DNA from: Acetomicrobium sp. S15 = DSM 107314
GTDB taxonomy: Bacteria; Synergistota; Synergistia; Synergistales; Thermosynergistaceae
Assembly (NCBI RefSeq): GCF_016125955.1
Contig: NZ_JADEVE010000336.1
Coordinates: forward strand, 124,001 to 188,000
DNA length: 64,000 nt
Direction: 5' to 3'
Positions 35,190-43,966 of the stretch are shown in pieces (the first letter of the stretch is position 1; the number at the start of each line of letters is the position of its first letter). The notes under the pieces are model-generated. The model had not been told where the DNA came from and did not search any database. It saw only the letters and a program-made list of their open reading frames with translations. The position numbers and the translations under genes were made by a program.

Positions 35190-36257
35190 TCATAGCTCAT
35201 CACTCATGCCTCGTCTTCGCTTCCACTCTTCCACTATTTTGGGCAGCTCCTCGTCAATTTTGTCCAATGGAATATATGCCTCAACCCTGCCGGCCGAAAA
35301 GGCTATAATCCCGTGAGGGGAACCGGCAAACCCCAAATCTGCCTCTTGGGCCTCGCGCGGACCGTTCACCTCGCACCCCATGACTGCCACCTTCAATCCA
35401 TCCGGCAGTCCTTTGAGGTGTGGTCTTATCACGGACAGGAGGGATGTGACGTCTACGCGCCGCCTGCCGCACAACGGACAGGATATGATCTGTATTCCTT
35501 TATGGCGCAATTCTAAAGCGCCCAATATGGCATAGCCCACGCGCACCTCTTCGACTGATGGCCCGGTCAAGCTCACCCTAATCGTGTCCCCGATGCCCTG
35601 GCTCAATAGGAGAGAAAGGCCTACTGCGCCCTTGACGATCCCCTCCATTCCAGGTCCTGCCTCTGTAATGCCCACGTGAAAAGGAAGGTCGGGATAGGCC
35701 TGAGCCAGCAGCGCGTTGGCTCTGACCGTGATTGGGACTGATGTGGACTTCGCGGAGAGAATGATTCTATCAAAGCCCGAGCTCAAAAGCAGATCGGCTT
35801 GCTCCTTGACGGCCAAGAAGAGGGCCCTGGCTTTGTCTCCCTTTGCCTCCTCCATCTGTTTTCTGTTGACAGAGCCGCTGTTCGAACCTATCCTTATCGT
35901 GCTCCCTCGCTCTTTAGCTATCTCCACTACTGTTCTGATATATCGGCTATCCATGTTTCCAGGGTTTGTGCGTATCGCCGCACAACCTGCCTCTATAGCG
36001 GCAATAGCCAAGCGATGGTCAAAGTGAATATCGGCCATTACTGGGATCTGAGAGCGAGATACGCATTCGGCAAGGTTTTTCTTGAGGGAGACATCTGGAA
36101 AGGCAACCCTCACAAGTTCACATCCCGCGTCAACGAGCTCATTCATCTCTTTGAAAGTTGAATCGCCATCGCTCAACGGGGTCTTTAGCATGCTTTCCAC
36201 CCTTATAGGAGCTTTGCCTCCTATGGCAAGACTCCCTACGACGACACATCTTTTCAT
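35190..36257 (-). CDS. ispG: 4-hydroxy-3-methylbut-2-enyl-diphosphate synthase IspG
   Basis: 355 residues. Iron-sulfur enzyme of the methylerythritol phosphate isoprenoid pathway. TIM-barrel part with VRVAFPD, PVMADIHFDHRLA and AIRTNPGN, then the cluster Cys residues in SCPLCGRRR and GCEVNGPREA. Follows rseP by 13 bases in the usual uppS-cdsA-(dxr)-rseP-ispG cluster. The last codons lie in an imperfect tandem repeat (ATGAGTGATGAG then ATGAGTGAAGAG), which may have altered the C-terminus. Confidence 0.96.
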   Translation of the reverse strand: MKRCVVVGSLAIGGKAPIRVESMLKTPLSDGDSTFKEMNELVDAGCELVRVAFPDVSLKKNLAECVSRSQIPVMADIHFDHRLAIAAIEAGCAAIRTNPGNMDSRYIRTVVEIAKERGSTIRIGSNSGSVNRKQMEEAKGDKARALFLAVKEQADLLLSSGFDRIILSAKSTSVPITVRANALLAQAYPDLPFHVGITEAGPGMEGIVKGAVGLSLLLSQGIGDTIRVSLTGPSVEEVRVGYAILGALELRHKGIQIISCPLCGRRRVDVTSLLSVIRPHLKGLPDGLKVAVMGCEVNGPREAQEADLGFAGSPHGIIAFSAGRVEAYIPLDKIDEELPKIVEEWKRRRGMSDEL

Positions 36258-36270
36258 TTCTTTAGCACCC

Positions 36271-37311
36271 CTACTTGAGTAAGCGCATGACGTCTTGCCA
36301 TGTCACGAGCAATATTAAACCTATTAACACGGCAAAGCCTACCATGTGGATATAATTCTCCAGGCGTTCTGATACTTTCTTTCTGCTTGTCATTTCGATC
36401 AACACAAATAGCAACCTTCCTCCATCAAGGGCAGGAAAGGGCACTAAATTTAAAATGCCGAGATTTAGGTTAATCACGGCTAAAAACGAGATGAAGCTCC
36501 ACCACCCCTCTTTGACGGCCTCTCCAGCCATCGCAGCGATGCCCAATGGACCGGCTACCTCGACTTTCTGGCGCCCAGAAATCCAACCTATAATGGCCGT
36601 CACCATTTGTTTGCTCATCTGCCAGAGATAGGCGAATGCCCCGGCGAGTGCGCGATGAGGCGGGTATTTAATCATGGCAGGGCGTATACCAAGTAGAGGA
36701 ATGCCGTATTGTGGATCGAGGAGAAGTTCTACATCGCTAAATTGAATCTTTTCTCCGCCCCTCTGAACCACCAAGTCGACCTTTCCGTCTTCTTTCGCCT
36801 TTTCCCGAAGAGCTTGAGACATCTCCACCCATGTTTTAACTTCTACTTCACTGACTTGGATTACTGTGTCTCCAGGCCGCAGGCCGATTTCCTCGGCAGG
36901 AAAGCCAACCATAACCTCGCCAACTGTCGGGTGGCTCAGGTCTAAGACCCCGTGAGCCCAGAGAAAAAGAGAAGACAAGAGGAGTGCCAGCAGCACATTG
37001 AGAAGCGGCCCGCTGGCCAATAAAAGGGCGCGAGCTCCAGCGCTCTTTTGGTAGAAACTGCGCTGCGGATCGTCTATCTCGCACTCCTGCGTTTCTCCCA
37101 TGCCTGCCAAGCGGACAAACCCACCTATAGGGAAGATCCTGAACGACCATATGGTCTCTCCTTTGCGATGCCTATATAAGGCAGGGCCCATTCCGAAGGC
37201 AAATTCATGAACCTGGACTCCACACTTCCTGGCTGCCAAGAAATGGCCCATCTCGTGCAGAATTACGCTTATGCCTATTACTATTAGAAATGCCAAAATT
37301 GACATCAACAC
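36271..37311 (-). CDS. rseP: RIP metalloprotease RseP/RasP (site-2 protease)
   Basis: 346 residues, four hydrophobic segments. The zinc motif HEMGH is at residues 19-23 in the first, and the second motif NLVPFPALDGGRLL near residue 290. A PDZ domain (GFPAEEIGLRPGDTVIQV) lies between. It cuts membrane anchors such as anti-sigma factors and signal peptides. The start GTG 37311 is 10 bases after GAGGTG; ATG 37305 is an alternative. Between cdsA and ispG, where dxr would normally precede it. Confidence 0.94.
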   Translation of the reverse strand: MLMSILAFLIVIGISVILHEMGHFLAARKCGVQVHEFAFGMGPALYRHRKGETIWSFRIFPIGGFVRLAGMGETQECEIDDPQRSFYQKSAGARALLLASGPLLNVLLALLLSSLFLWAHGVLDLSHPTVGEVMVGFPAEEIGLRPGDTVIQVSEVEVKTWVEMSQALREKAKEDGKVDLVVQRGGEKIQFSDVELLLDPQYGIPLLGIRPAMIKYPPHRALAGAFAYLWQMSKQMVTAIIGWISGRQKVEVAGPLGIAAMAGEAVKEGWWSFISFLAVINLNLGILNLVPFPALDGGRLLFVLIEMTSRKKVSERLENYIHMVGFAVLIGLILLVTWQDVMRLLK

Positions 37312-37378
37312 GCTGAAAACTCACCTCTTATTTTACAAGCTATCAAACTATATTGCAGAACTGGCGGTTGATTTACAA

Positions 37379-38194
37379 TCAAAGCAAAAGTTCAAACAGC
37401 AAGTAAAAAAGCGTGCCGCTTAAGATTATGCTGTCGAAACGGTCGAGCAATCCTCCGTGACCAGGTATGAGATGACCGCTGTCTTTGACCCCTGTCTCCC
37501 TTTTGAGGAGAGACTCACTCAAATCGCCCAACTGGCCTGCTATTCCCACTAAGGTTCCCATAAGCACCAAAGGAAACGGAGGCAAGGCCAAAGCGTAAGC
37601 GATAAAAGTGGCGCAGAGAATGCTCCCGAGCAAGCCGCTGAAGAAACCTTCCCATGTCTTTTTGGGACTCACGGCTGGCGAAAGAGGTGCCCTTCCCCAT
37701 TTTTTGCCGGCGAAAAAGGCCGCCACATCGCAGCTCCATGTGCACGCAAATAGCGTGAGCAGCAAGATCAAACCGAGCGGATTAAACCTCAGCTGGATGA
37801 TGAAAGACCAGGGAAGGACCACATAAAGGAGACCGCTTGTTGTTCCGCCCACATTGCGCAAAGCCGTGCTGTGGCCTTTTAGCTCTCGACGGATTATCTC
37901 GCATATAAAGACGGCAAACGTAGAAACAACCAAGACCACCAGATATATCTCTGCCCGAGTGCTGCACCATGTAGCGCTGAGGATCGTTATTGCAGCTCCA
38001 AACCCGATGCCTTTAGATACATGAAAATGAATAGAGAGCATACCATAATACTCTCGCAGGGATAAGAGCGCAATCGCTGAACACAGGAGCTGCCAATAGA
38101 TTCCCCCAATGTAAATGCCGCTTAAAAAAGCGACAGCCAACACTAAGCCGCTTGCCGTGCGCTTTAAAAGTTCGTCGTCTAATTTATACCGCAC
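37379..38194 (-). CDS. cdsA: Phosphatidate cytidylyltransferase
   Basis: Makes CDP-diacylglycerol for phospholipids. 271 residues from GTG 38194, with GAGAGG 7 bases upstream; the frame runs to an ATG at 38218 inside uppS. About eight hydrophobic segments. Signatures SPKKTWEGFFSGLLGS and the C-terminal family motif KRETGVKDSGHLIPGHGGLLDRFDS are intact. Overlaps uppS by 11 bases. Confidence 0.94.
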   Translation of the reverse strand: MRYKLDDELLKRTASGLVLAVAFLSGIYIGGIYWQLLCSAIALLSLREYYGMLSIHFHVSKGIGFGAAITILSATWCSTRAEIYLVVLVVSTFAVFICEIIRRELKGHSTALRNVGGTTSGLLYVVLPWSFIIQLRFNPLGLILLLTLFACTWSCDVAAFFAGKKWGRAPLSPAVSPKKTWEGFFSGLLGSILCATFIAYALALPPFPLVLMGTLVGIAGQLGDLSESLLKRETGVKDSGHLIPGHGGLLDRFDSIILSGTLFYLLFELLL

Positions 38195-38894
38195 CGAAAC
38201 GCCTCTCCCTTTTAGCATAGTCTTCTAAAGCCGAATCCAACTCTTCTTTCCCAAAATCGGGCCAAAGAGTAGATGTAAAGTATAATTCCGAATAAGAGCT
38301 TTGCCAAAGCCAGAAGTTGCTGAGGCGATGTTCGCCGCTCGTCCTGATGATCAAGTCCGGATCTGGCAGATCTGGCAAGTAAAGATGACTGCGTATTGCT
38401 TCTTCGGTCACTGCACCTTCTCTTCCATCCTCTTCGACGATGCTATTTATGGCATCAAGGAGCTCTTGTCTGCCTCCGTAATTGAAGCACACGACAAGGT
38501 CGAGCCTGCCTCCGCCGGCAGTTGCATTCTCCGCTTCCCTGACGATTTTGCGGATGTCCTCGGAGAGCTCCCATATGCGCCCGGCAAATCGCAGCCGCAC
38601 GCCTTCGTTGCATAATTCTTTGGTCTTTTTCCTTACATAATAGCGAAACAGGTTCATCAGGCCTTTTACTTCCGGGAGAGGCCTTCGCCAGTTCTCTGTT
38701 GAAAATGCATAGAGAGAAAGATGGGGTATCCCGATGTCTGCAGCTGCGCGCACAGTCCTCTCGATTGCCTTTACGCCTGCGTAATGCCCCATTATGCGCG
38801 GCAGGCCGCGCTTGAGGGCCCATCTCCCGTTTCCGTCCATAATTATGGCAACGTGAGACGGGAGCCCGCCTATGACATCAGCCTCTTTCGGCAT
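38184..38894 (-). CDS. uppS: Isoprenyl transferase (undecaprenyl diphosphate synthase)
   Basis: 236 residues. Builds the C55 lipid carrier for peptidoglycan and surface polymers. Contains IIMDGNGRWA (catalytic Asp near residue 20), LYAFSTENWRRP and the C-terminal LPDLPDPDLIIRTSGEHRLSNFWLWQSSYSELYF. Overlaps the UDG gene at its start and cdsA at its end. Its product feeds WecA-like and MurA-dependent wall synthesis encoded nearby. Confidence 0.96.
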   Translation of the reverse strand: MPKEADVIGGLPSHVAIIMDGNGRWALKRGLPRIMGHYAGVKAIERTVRAAADIGIPHLSLYAFSTENWRRPLPEVKGLMNLFRYYVRKKTKELCNEGVRLRFAGRIWELSEDIRKIVREAENATAGGGRLDLVVCFNYGGRQELLDAINSIVEEDGREGAVTEEAIRSHLYLPDLPDPDLIIRTSGEHRLSNFWLWQSSYSELYFTSTLWPDFGKEELDSALEDYAKRERRFGAV

Positions 38895-39537
38895 CGCCTT
38901 CGGGAGATCTCGTTCTCATCCTCTCCCATTCCTCCTTAACTTTTTGTATGTCGAGCCATGTCAAGTGCTTCGGACTGCCGGTCTTGTTTGAGGGATTTCT
39001 CAGTAGATAGCTGGGGTGAAACATTGGTACAACTTTTATACCCTTCCACTCAAACCAACGTCCCCTTAAATTTGTTATCCCTTCTGTGGTCTTTAATAGC
39101 CATCTGGCAGGAGTACTGCCGAGACAGACTATTATCTTCGGCTGTATGAGAGATATCTGCGACTGAAGGTATGGATCACAGCGCATCATCTCTTCAACAG
39201 CAGGGACGCGATTGTTGGGCGGACGACACTTGACCACATTAGTTATGAAGATGCTTTCCCGCGCGATGCCAGCAGCCTCTAAAATCCTGTTGAGCAATTG
39301 TCCTGCCTTACCTACAAAAGGTTTACCTTGTGCATCTTCATCTGCACCCGGTGCTTCTCCTATGAACATCAAATCGGTGTCGATGGGCCCATCGCCAAAG
39401 ACGCTCTGCGTCCTGGAGTTGCATAAAGGGCACTTTTGACATTCCTTGACTGCTTCGGTCAAGGTTTCCCACGCTTGAAGCCTCTTGACCTTTCTCTCTT
39501 CGATGCTTGGGGCGTATATTAAATCCTCATGCCTCAT
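38878..39537 (-). CDS. Uracil-DNA glycosylase, family 4-type (iron-sulfur)
   Basis: 219 residues from ATG 39537, which is 8 bases after GAGG; the frame extends to 39567 inside the next gene upstream. Removes uracil from DNA. N-terminal CQKCPLC and later Cys residues (KCRPP, VCLG) can bind a 4Fe-4S cluster. Active-site blocks are GEAPGADEDAQGKPFVGKAGQ and MFHPSYLLRNP. Typical of thermophiles and anaerobes. Overlaps the P-loop/Asp23 gene by 11 bases. Confidence 0.93.
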   Translation of the reverse strand: MRHEDLIYAPSIEERKVKRLQAWETLTEAVKECQKCPLCNSRTQSVFGDGPIDTDLMFIGEAPGADEDAQGKPFVGKAGQLLNRILEAAGIARESIFITNVVKCRPPNNRVPAVEEMMRCDPYLQSQISLIQPKIIVCLGSTPARWLLKTTEGITNLRGRWFEWKGIKVVPMFHPSYLLRNPSNKTGSPKHLTWLDIQKVKEEWERMRTRSPEGDAERG

Positions 39538-40375
39538 TTTTATCGCCTCGCTGAATAAGTACGTCAACTCGTTTTATTTCTAAGCCAGTAAAATACCCTA
39601 CCGCCGAGGCAATACGTCGCCTTAGTTGTTCTCCAACTACCAAAAATGACGAAGGTCCTTTGTCCAACACCACGCCAATGCTCAAGGCCACACCATTCTC
39701 CTCGGGTTTGGCCTTCACCTCTTCTACTTTTTTCACCTGGGCGGTACGTTTTGCAAAATAAACAGCCAATTGCTCAACCACACTAGGATCTATCTGAAGT
39801 TGACCGTAAAAGCTGAAGGGAGGATTGACGATCGTCCTCTCTTCCTCCAAATTATCAGGTGAACCGAGTAAAGCCTTGATGTGATTTACGAGCTTGCCGG
39901 CGAAGTTCTTGCGCACATGAGCGTGAGAAATGGGTATCACATGCCTTTTCGCTCGCAACCGCTCCTCTCTCGCTTGGTTGATTTCCTCGGGCGTGGCGAC
40001 GTCTTCTATGCGGATGAACTCTTTTGGCTCTGGAAGCGTCAAGTTTTTGGCGATAGTGCGCGCCATCCCTTCAGATGTGGCTACGATAAGCACTGAGTCT
40101 GGCTTGGTTCGTTTTAGGAAATCCCTTACTTCCCTGCGATGGTCCGGAAATTCAAAAAGGGCCCGTCGGATGGCGCTCACCAAGTTGCGCTCGGCCTTTG
40201 CGCTTTTGCCGCATAACATTTGCCCCTTTTTCACGACAAGGCCATCGTCTATTATCAGATCAACGCCTCGCTTGTAAGCCACATATTGAGCCCTCTGACT
40301 CTTGCCAGTGCCGGCTGGGCCGATGAACGCTATGACATAAACGCCTGTGAGTGCAGAATCTTTACTGTCCCTCAA
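39527..40375 (-). CDS. P-loop ATPase-like protein with C-terminal Asp23/Gls24-like domain
   Basis: 282 residues. Residues 12-26 carry a Walker A (FIGPAGTGKS), followed by an ATPase-like region of about 150 residues with LIIDDGLVVKKG and VLIVATSEGMARTIAKNL. Residues about 185-278 resemble an Asp23/Gls24 domain (GVALSIGVVLDKGPSSFLVVGEQLRRRIASAVGYFTGLEIKRVDVLIQRG). The start is a TTG (40373-40375) with AAAAGGTG 10 bases before, inside the end of hisC. Function unknown; the domains hint at an envelope-linked or nucleotide-sensing role. Confidence 0.7.
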   Translation of the reverse strand: MRDSKDSALTGVYVIAFIGPAGTGKSQRAQYVAYKRGVDLIIDDGLVVKKGQMLCGKSAKAERNLVSAIRRALFEFPDHRREVRDFLKRTKPDSVLIVATSEGMARTIAKNLTLPEPKEFIRIEDVATPEEINQAREERLRAKRHVIPISHAHVRKNFAGKLVNHIKALLGSPDNLEEERTIVNPPFSFYGQLQIDPSVVEQLAVYFAKRTAQVKKVEEVKAKPEENGVALSIGVVLDKGPSSFLVVGEQLRRRIASAVGYFTGLEIKRVDVLIQRGDKNEA

Positions 40376-41477
40376 CGCGTTTCAGCACCTTTTCGAGCGC
40401 GACGACGAATTGCTCGTTTTCCTCAGGTAGGCCAACGCTGACACGAAGGGAGCCGGGAAGCCCCAGATCTTTGCCTGGTCGTACGATTATCCCTTCTTTC
40501 AGCAATTCATCATAGATATCATTCGAAGCGGGATGAAGGATCAAGAGGAAGTTGGCAGTCGTGTTTATGACGTGCAAGCCTATATTAGAGAGGGCGCCGA
40601 AGAGTTTTCCTCGTTCCTCTATAACTTTTTCTCTCACTTCTTCAATATATTTATCTTCTGTTAAAGCCGCTAATGCTGCGCGCTGAGCTATAGTGTTCAC
40701 CTCAAATACGCTTCTCACCTTAGCATACGAATCTACCACAGGTGTGGGTGCGATAGCGAAGGCTACGCGCAGCGCGGCCAAACCATAGGCTTTGGAAAAC
40801 GTCCTTACGATGACCACTTTGCCTATTTCTCTGAATAATTCAAGGCCTGCCAGATAGGACGGATCATCGACGAAGTCGGCATAAGCCTCATCCACTATCA
40901 GCAGGACCCGCTGCGATTCCAGATATGCGGCCAGATTCAATAGGTCATGGCGAGGTATGAAATTCCCGGTTGGGTTGTTCGGATTGCATAACACCATGGC
41001 TTTTGTCTTACCTGTGCAAGCGGCCTTAAGGGCTTCTATCGGGAAAGCAAAGCTATCTTCGAAGGGAACTTTGACGCAACGCCCTCCGGCCGCGAGGGCG
41101 GCCACTCCGTAAAGAGGATAAGTGGGAAATGGAAACACCACTTCTTCTCCATCCTCGAGGATTGCTTGAAAGAGGGTGTAAAGGATCCCCTCCGTGCCAC
41201 CCCCTACGATCACTTCGGCAGGCGAGACGCCCCATTTTTTAGCAATTGCCCTCCTCAAGCGGTAGGCTTCCGGGTCAGGATAACGATTGATCTCCTTTAT
41301 GGCGCTATTCGCAGCTTTTGCCACTGAATCGGGCAAAGGCCATGGATTCTCATTGGAGCAAAGCTTTATCACTTCTTTAAGCCCCAGTTCCCGTTTTAAT
41401 TCCTCGATAGGTTTTCCAGGTTTATATGGTTCGAGATCCCTTAGGGCTTTTCTGGTCAACTCTTTTAACCAAGGCAT
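40362..41477 (-). CDS. hisC: Histidinol-phosphate aminotransferase (HisC-type PLP enzyme)
   Basis: 371 residues, fold type I aminotransferase. Substrate-anchor region NENPWPLP near the start, GGGTEGILYTLFQ, LCNPNNPTGNF, VDEAYADF, and the PLP lysine in TFSKAYGLAALR are all seen. It may also act on aromatic amino acids, as HisC of some bacteria does, and no other his gene is adjacent. GAGGAGG precedes the ATG. Lies between murA and the P-loop/Asp23 gene. Confidence 0.9.
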   Translation of the reverse strand: MPWLKELTRKALRDLEPYKPGKPIEELKRELGLKEVIKLCSNENPWPLPDSVAKAANSAIKEINRYPDPEAYRLRRAIAKKWGVSPAEVIVGGGTEGILYTLFQAILEDGEEVVFPFPTYPLYGVAALAAGGRCVKVPFEDSFAFPIEALKAACTGKTKAMVLCNPNNPTGNFIPRHDLLNLAAYLESQRVLLIVDEAYADFVDDPSYLAGLELFREIGKVVIVRTFSKAYGLAALRVAFAIAPTPVVDSYAKVRSVFEVNTIAQRAALAALTEDKYIEEVREKVIEERGKLFGALSNIGLHVINTTANFLLILHPASNDIYDELLKEGIIVRPGKDLGLPGSLRVSVGLPEENEQFVVALEKVLKRVEGQ

Positions 41478-41511
41478 AGGCGTCTTCCTCCTCGAGCTCT
41501 CGTCAAAAACG

Positions 41512-42792
41512 TCACCATTTGACCTCTTCCTCAGCCATCTCGGTGAGGTTCAAAGAGGCCCCTAAAGAGGCGATCTTCTCTTCTATTTGCTCGTAGCCCC
41601 TCCAGATATGTTGAAGCGCGTGCACCCTCGTCTCGCCTTTGGCGGCCAGGCCGGCCAATATCAGAGCGGCACCCGCTCTCAAGTCCGTAGCCTTGACATC
41701 GCAACCCATAAGTTCGGGGCACCCCTTTACTATCGCCATATTGCCCTGGACCTCTATGGCTGCGCCCATTCGTTTGAGGTCGCCCACGTGGAGAAACCTC
41801 GCTTCAAAGATTTCCTCGCGTATTACACTGGTCCCCGAAGCCAGAGAGAGCAAGGCCATCATTTGGGGTTGCAGGTCTGTGGGAAAGCCTGGATACGGGA
41901 GCGTCTTTACATTGATGCTATGAAGCTTGTTCTTAACATATGCCTTCACTTCCCCTTCATTCCTCGCAACTGTGGCGCCGGCCTCTTCGAGCTTGGCCAA
42001 CAGGGCATCTAAATGTTCTAAGATGACGCCCTTCACTGTCACCTCGCCGCCCGTGATGACCCCGGCGAGGAGGTAGGTCGAAGCCTCTATGCGATCAGGA
42101 ATTATCTCAACTTCAGCATCGTGTAGCGCATCTACGCCCCGAATGCGTATTATGCCCGTGCCTTCACCGCTTATATCGGCTCCCATCTCCCTCAAGGCTT
42201 GGGCCAAGTTGGCAATTTCCGGCTCTCGAGCGGCGTTTTCTATGAGCGTTTCCCCTTTCGCAAATACGGCTGCCATCAGTACGTTCTCCGTGGCTCCCAC
42301 GGAAGGAAAGTCAAGATATATTCTCGTGCCTCGAAGTTCACGGGCTTCAGCTGTAACCGCTCCGTGAGCCACTTCAATGGACGCGCCCATTTTTGAAAGT
42401 CCCTTCAAGTGCAGGTCTATGGGGCGGCTGCCTATAGCACATCCTCCAGGCAAGGGAAGGACAGCCTTCCCGCACCTGGAAAGCAACGGCCCCAACACCA
42501 AAGACGAGGCCCGCATCTTACGCACCAAAGACGGAGGCGTTTCCCAAGATATCTCCTCTGGAACATCTATCGACATCTCATGGTTATCGAAATCCACACA
42601 AACACCGAGATACTTTAACAGGTCTGCCATAGTAGCGATGTCGAGCAAATTCGGTACCCGCTTCAGTCTGAGTTTTCCGCCTTTGAGCAAAAGAGCTGCT
42701 GCCATAATCGGCAGTGTGGCGTTCTTGGAACCTTGGGCTACAACAGCGCCCCTCAAGGGATGACCGCCTCGGATGCAAAGAACCTGGCTCAC
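41512..42792 (-). CDS. murA: UDP-N-acetylglucosamine 1-carboxyvinyltransferase
   Basis: First committed step of peptidoglycan synthesis, adding enolpyruvate to UDP-GlcNAc; target of fosfomycin. 426 residues. The catalytic Cys118 is in LPGGCAIGSRPIDLHL, so it should be fosfomycin-sensitive. Start GTG 42792 abuts the wecB stop, with GGAGG 6 bases upstream. Other motifs: GSKNATLPI, PSVGATENVLMAA and PYPGFPTDLQPQ. Confidence 0.96.
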   Translation of the reverse strand: MSQVLCIRGGHPLRGAVVAQGSKNATLPIMAAALLLKGGKLRLKRVPNLLDIATMADLLKYLGVCVDFDNHEMSIDVPEEISWETPPSLVRKMRASSLVLGPLLSRCGKAVLPLPGGCAIGSRPIDLHLKGLSKMGASIEVAHGAVTAEARELRGTRIYLDFPSVGATENVLMAAVFAKGETLIENAAREPEIANLAQALREMGADISGEGTGIIRIRGVDALHDAEVEIIPDRIEASTYLLAGVITGGEVTVKGVILEHLDALLAKLEEAGATVARNEGEVKAYVKNKLHSINVKTLPYPGFPTDLQPQMMALLSLASGTSVIREEIFEARFLHVGDLKRMGAAIEVQGNMAIVKGCPELMGCDVKATDLRAGAALILAGLAAKGETRVHALQHIWRGYEQIEEKIASLGASLNLTEMAEEEVKW

Positions 42793-43944
42793 TTAATCCC
42801 TCCTCCCAAAAGCATCACGAAGATATCCTTTTTGTACGGCTTCTTTTATGGCAGTTGCGATCCTTTTTGCGGCATCTCCCGTGCCAAAGGGATAGCCAGA
42901 GCGTTCTATGAGTTCTTCATACGCTTCGTTTGAGCGCAGTAGACGCAAACTCTCTGTCACAATCTTTTCGGTATCGTGCCCCACCAAGATGGCTGTGCCG
43001 CTGTTTAAAGCTTCAGGGCGCTCTGTAACTTCGCGGAGAACAAGGACCGGCTTTTTAATGGCTGTGGCCTCCTCTTGGATGCCTCCACTGTCGCTCAAGA
43101 TCAGCGTACTGCGCTTCATGGCCCATATAAAGTCCGGGTAATCTAAAGGCTCACATAAGATAACTTTCGACATCCCGTAAAGCTCCTTTGCCATGATCTC
43201 CCTTACAGCGGGATTTTTGTGAACCGGAATCACCGCCCACAACCCGTCTTCTTCCGCAAGGATTTGTCTCAACGCCCGGCATATCGCATAAAGCGGTTCC
43301 CCCCACGATTCGCGCCTGTGAGCGGTAAGGAGCAAGATTCGATCTGTCTCCGGTATTTGCTTAAGTTCAGGGAGATTCGGACTCTTCACTTTTTCGATGC
43401 CCCAAAGGAGGGCATCTATTACCGTGTTGCCCGTGACCCATATTTTGGAAGCATCATAGCCTTCGGCCAAGAGATTATTTTTAGCCCACTCGGTGGGTGC
43501 GAACAAAAGGGTGGATATGCGATCGACGAGGAGGCGATTGGCTTCCTCTGGAAATGGGAGGTACAGATTTCCGCTCCTGAGGCCAGCTTCCACATGACCC
43601 ACAGGTATACGGCGGTAGAATGCGGCCAAGGCAGAAGCGAAAGTGGTGCTCGTATCGCCGTGGACCAAAACCAGATCAGGTCTTACTTTGTCAAGCGCTT
43701 CCCCGACCCCTGATAATACCGATGCCGTGATGTAATCCAGGCTTTGCCTGTCTCTCATGATGGCCAAATCTGCATCAGGGAGTATCTGGAAAAAACTCAA
43801 CGATTGGCGAAGCATCTCGGCATGCTGACCTGTCGCAAGGACATACGGATGCATTCCGCATTCTTTGCGAAGTTCCATGATCACCGGAGCCATCTTTATC
43901 GCCTCCGGCCTTGTGCCCACAACACAACAGGTCAGAAGATCCAT
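42793..43944 (-). CDS. wecB: UDP-N-acetylglucosamine 2-epimerase (non-hydrolysing)
   Basis: 383 residues. Interconverts UDP-GlcNAc and UDP-ManNAc for surface polymers. CVVGTRPEAIKMAPVI opens the protein; GDTSTTFASALAAFY, HVEAGLRSGN, LTAHRRESWG and LSDSGGIQEEA follow, including the conserved active-site His and Arg. Directly before murA and after a WecA-like gene, so these form a surface-glycan group. Confidence 0.95.
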   Translation of the reverse strand: MDLLTCCVVGTRPEAIKMAPVIMELRKECGMHPYVLATGQHAEMLRQSLSFFQILPDADLAIMRDRQSLDYITASVLSGVGEALDKVRPDLVLVHGDTSTTFASALAAFYRRIPVGHVEAGLRSGNLYLPFPEEANRLLVDRISTLLFAPTEWAKNNLLAEGYDASKIWVTGNTVIDALLWGIEKVKSPNLPELKQIPETDRILLLTAHRRESWGEPLYAICRALRQILAEEDGLWAVIPVHKNPAVREIMAKELYGMSKVILCEPLDYPDFIWAMKRSTLILSDSGGIQEEATAIKKPVLVLREVTERPEALNSGTAILVGHDTEKIVTESLRLLRSNEAYEELIERSGYPFGTGDAAKRIATAIKEAVQKGYLRDAFGRRD

Positions 43945-43966
43945 AAAAACCCTCCATCGACCGGCA

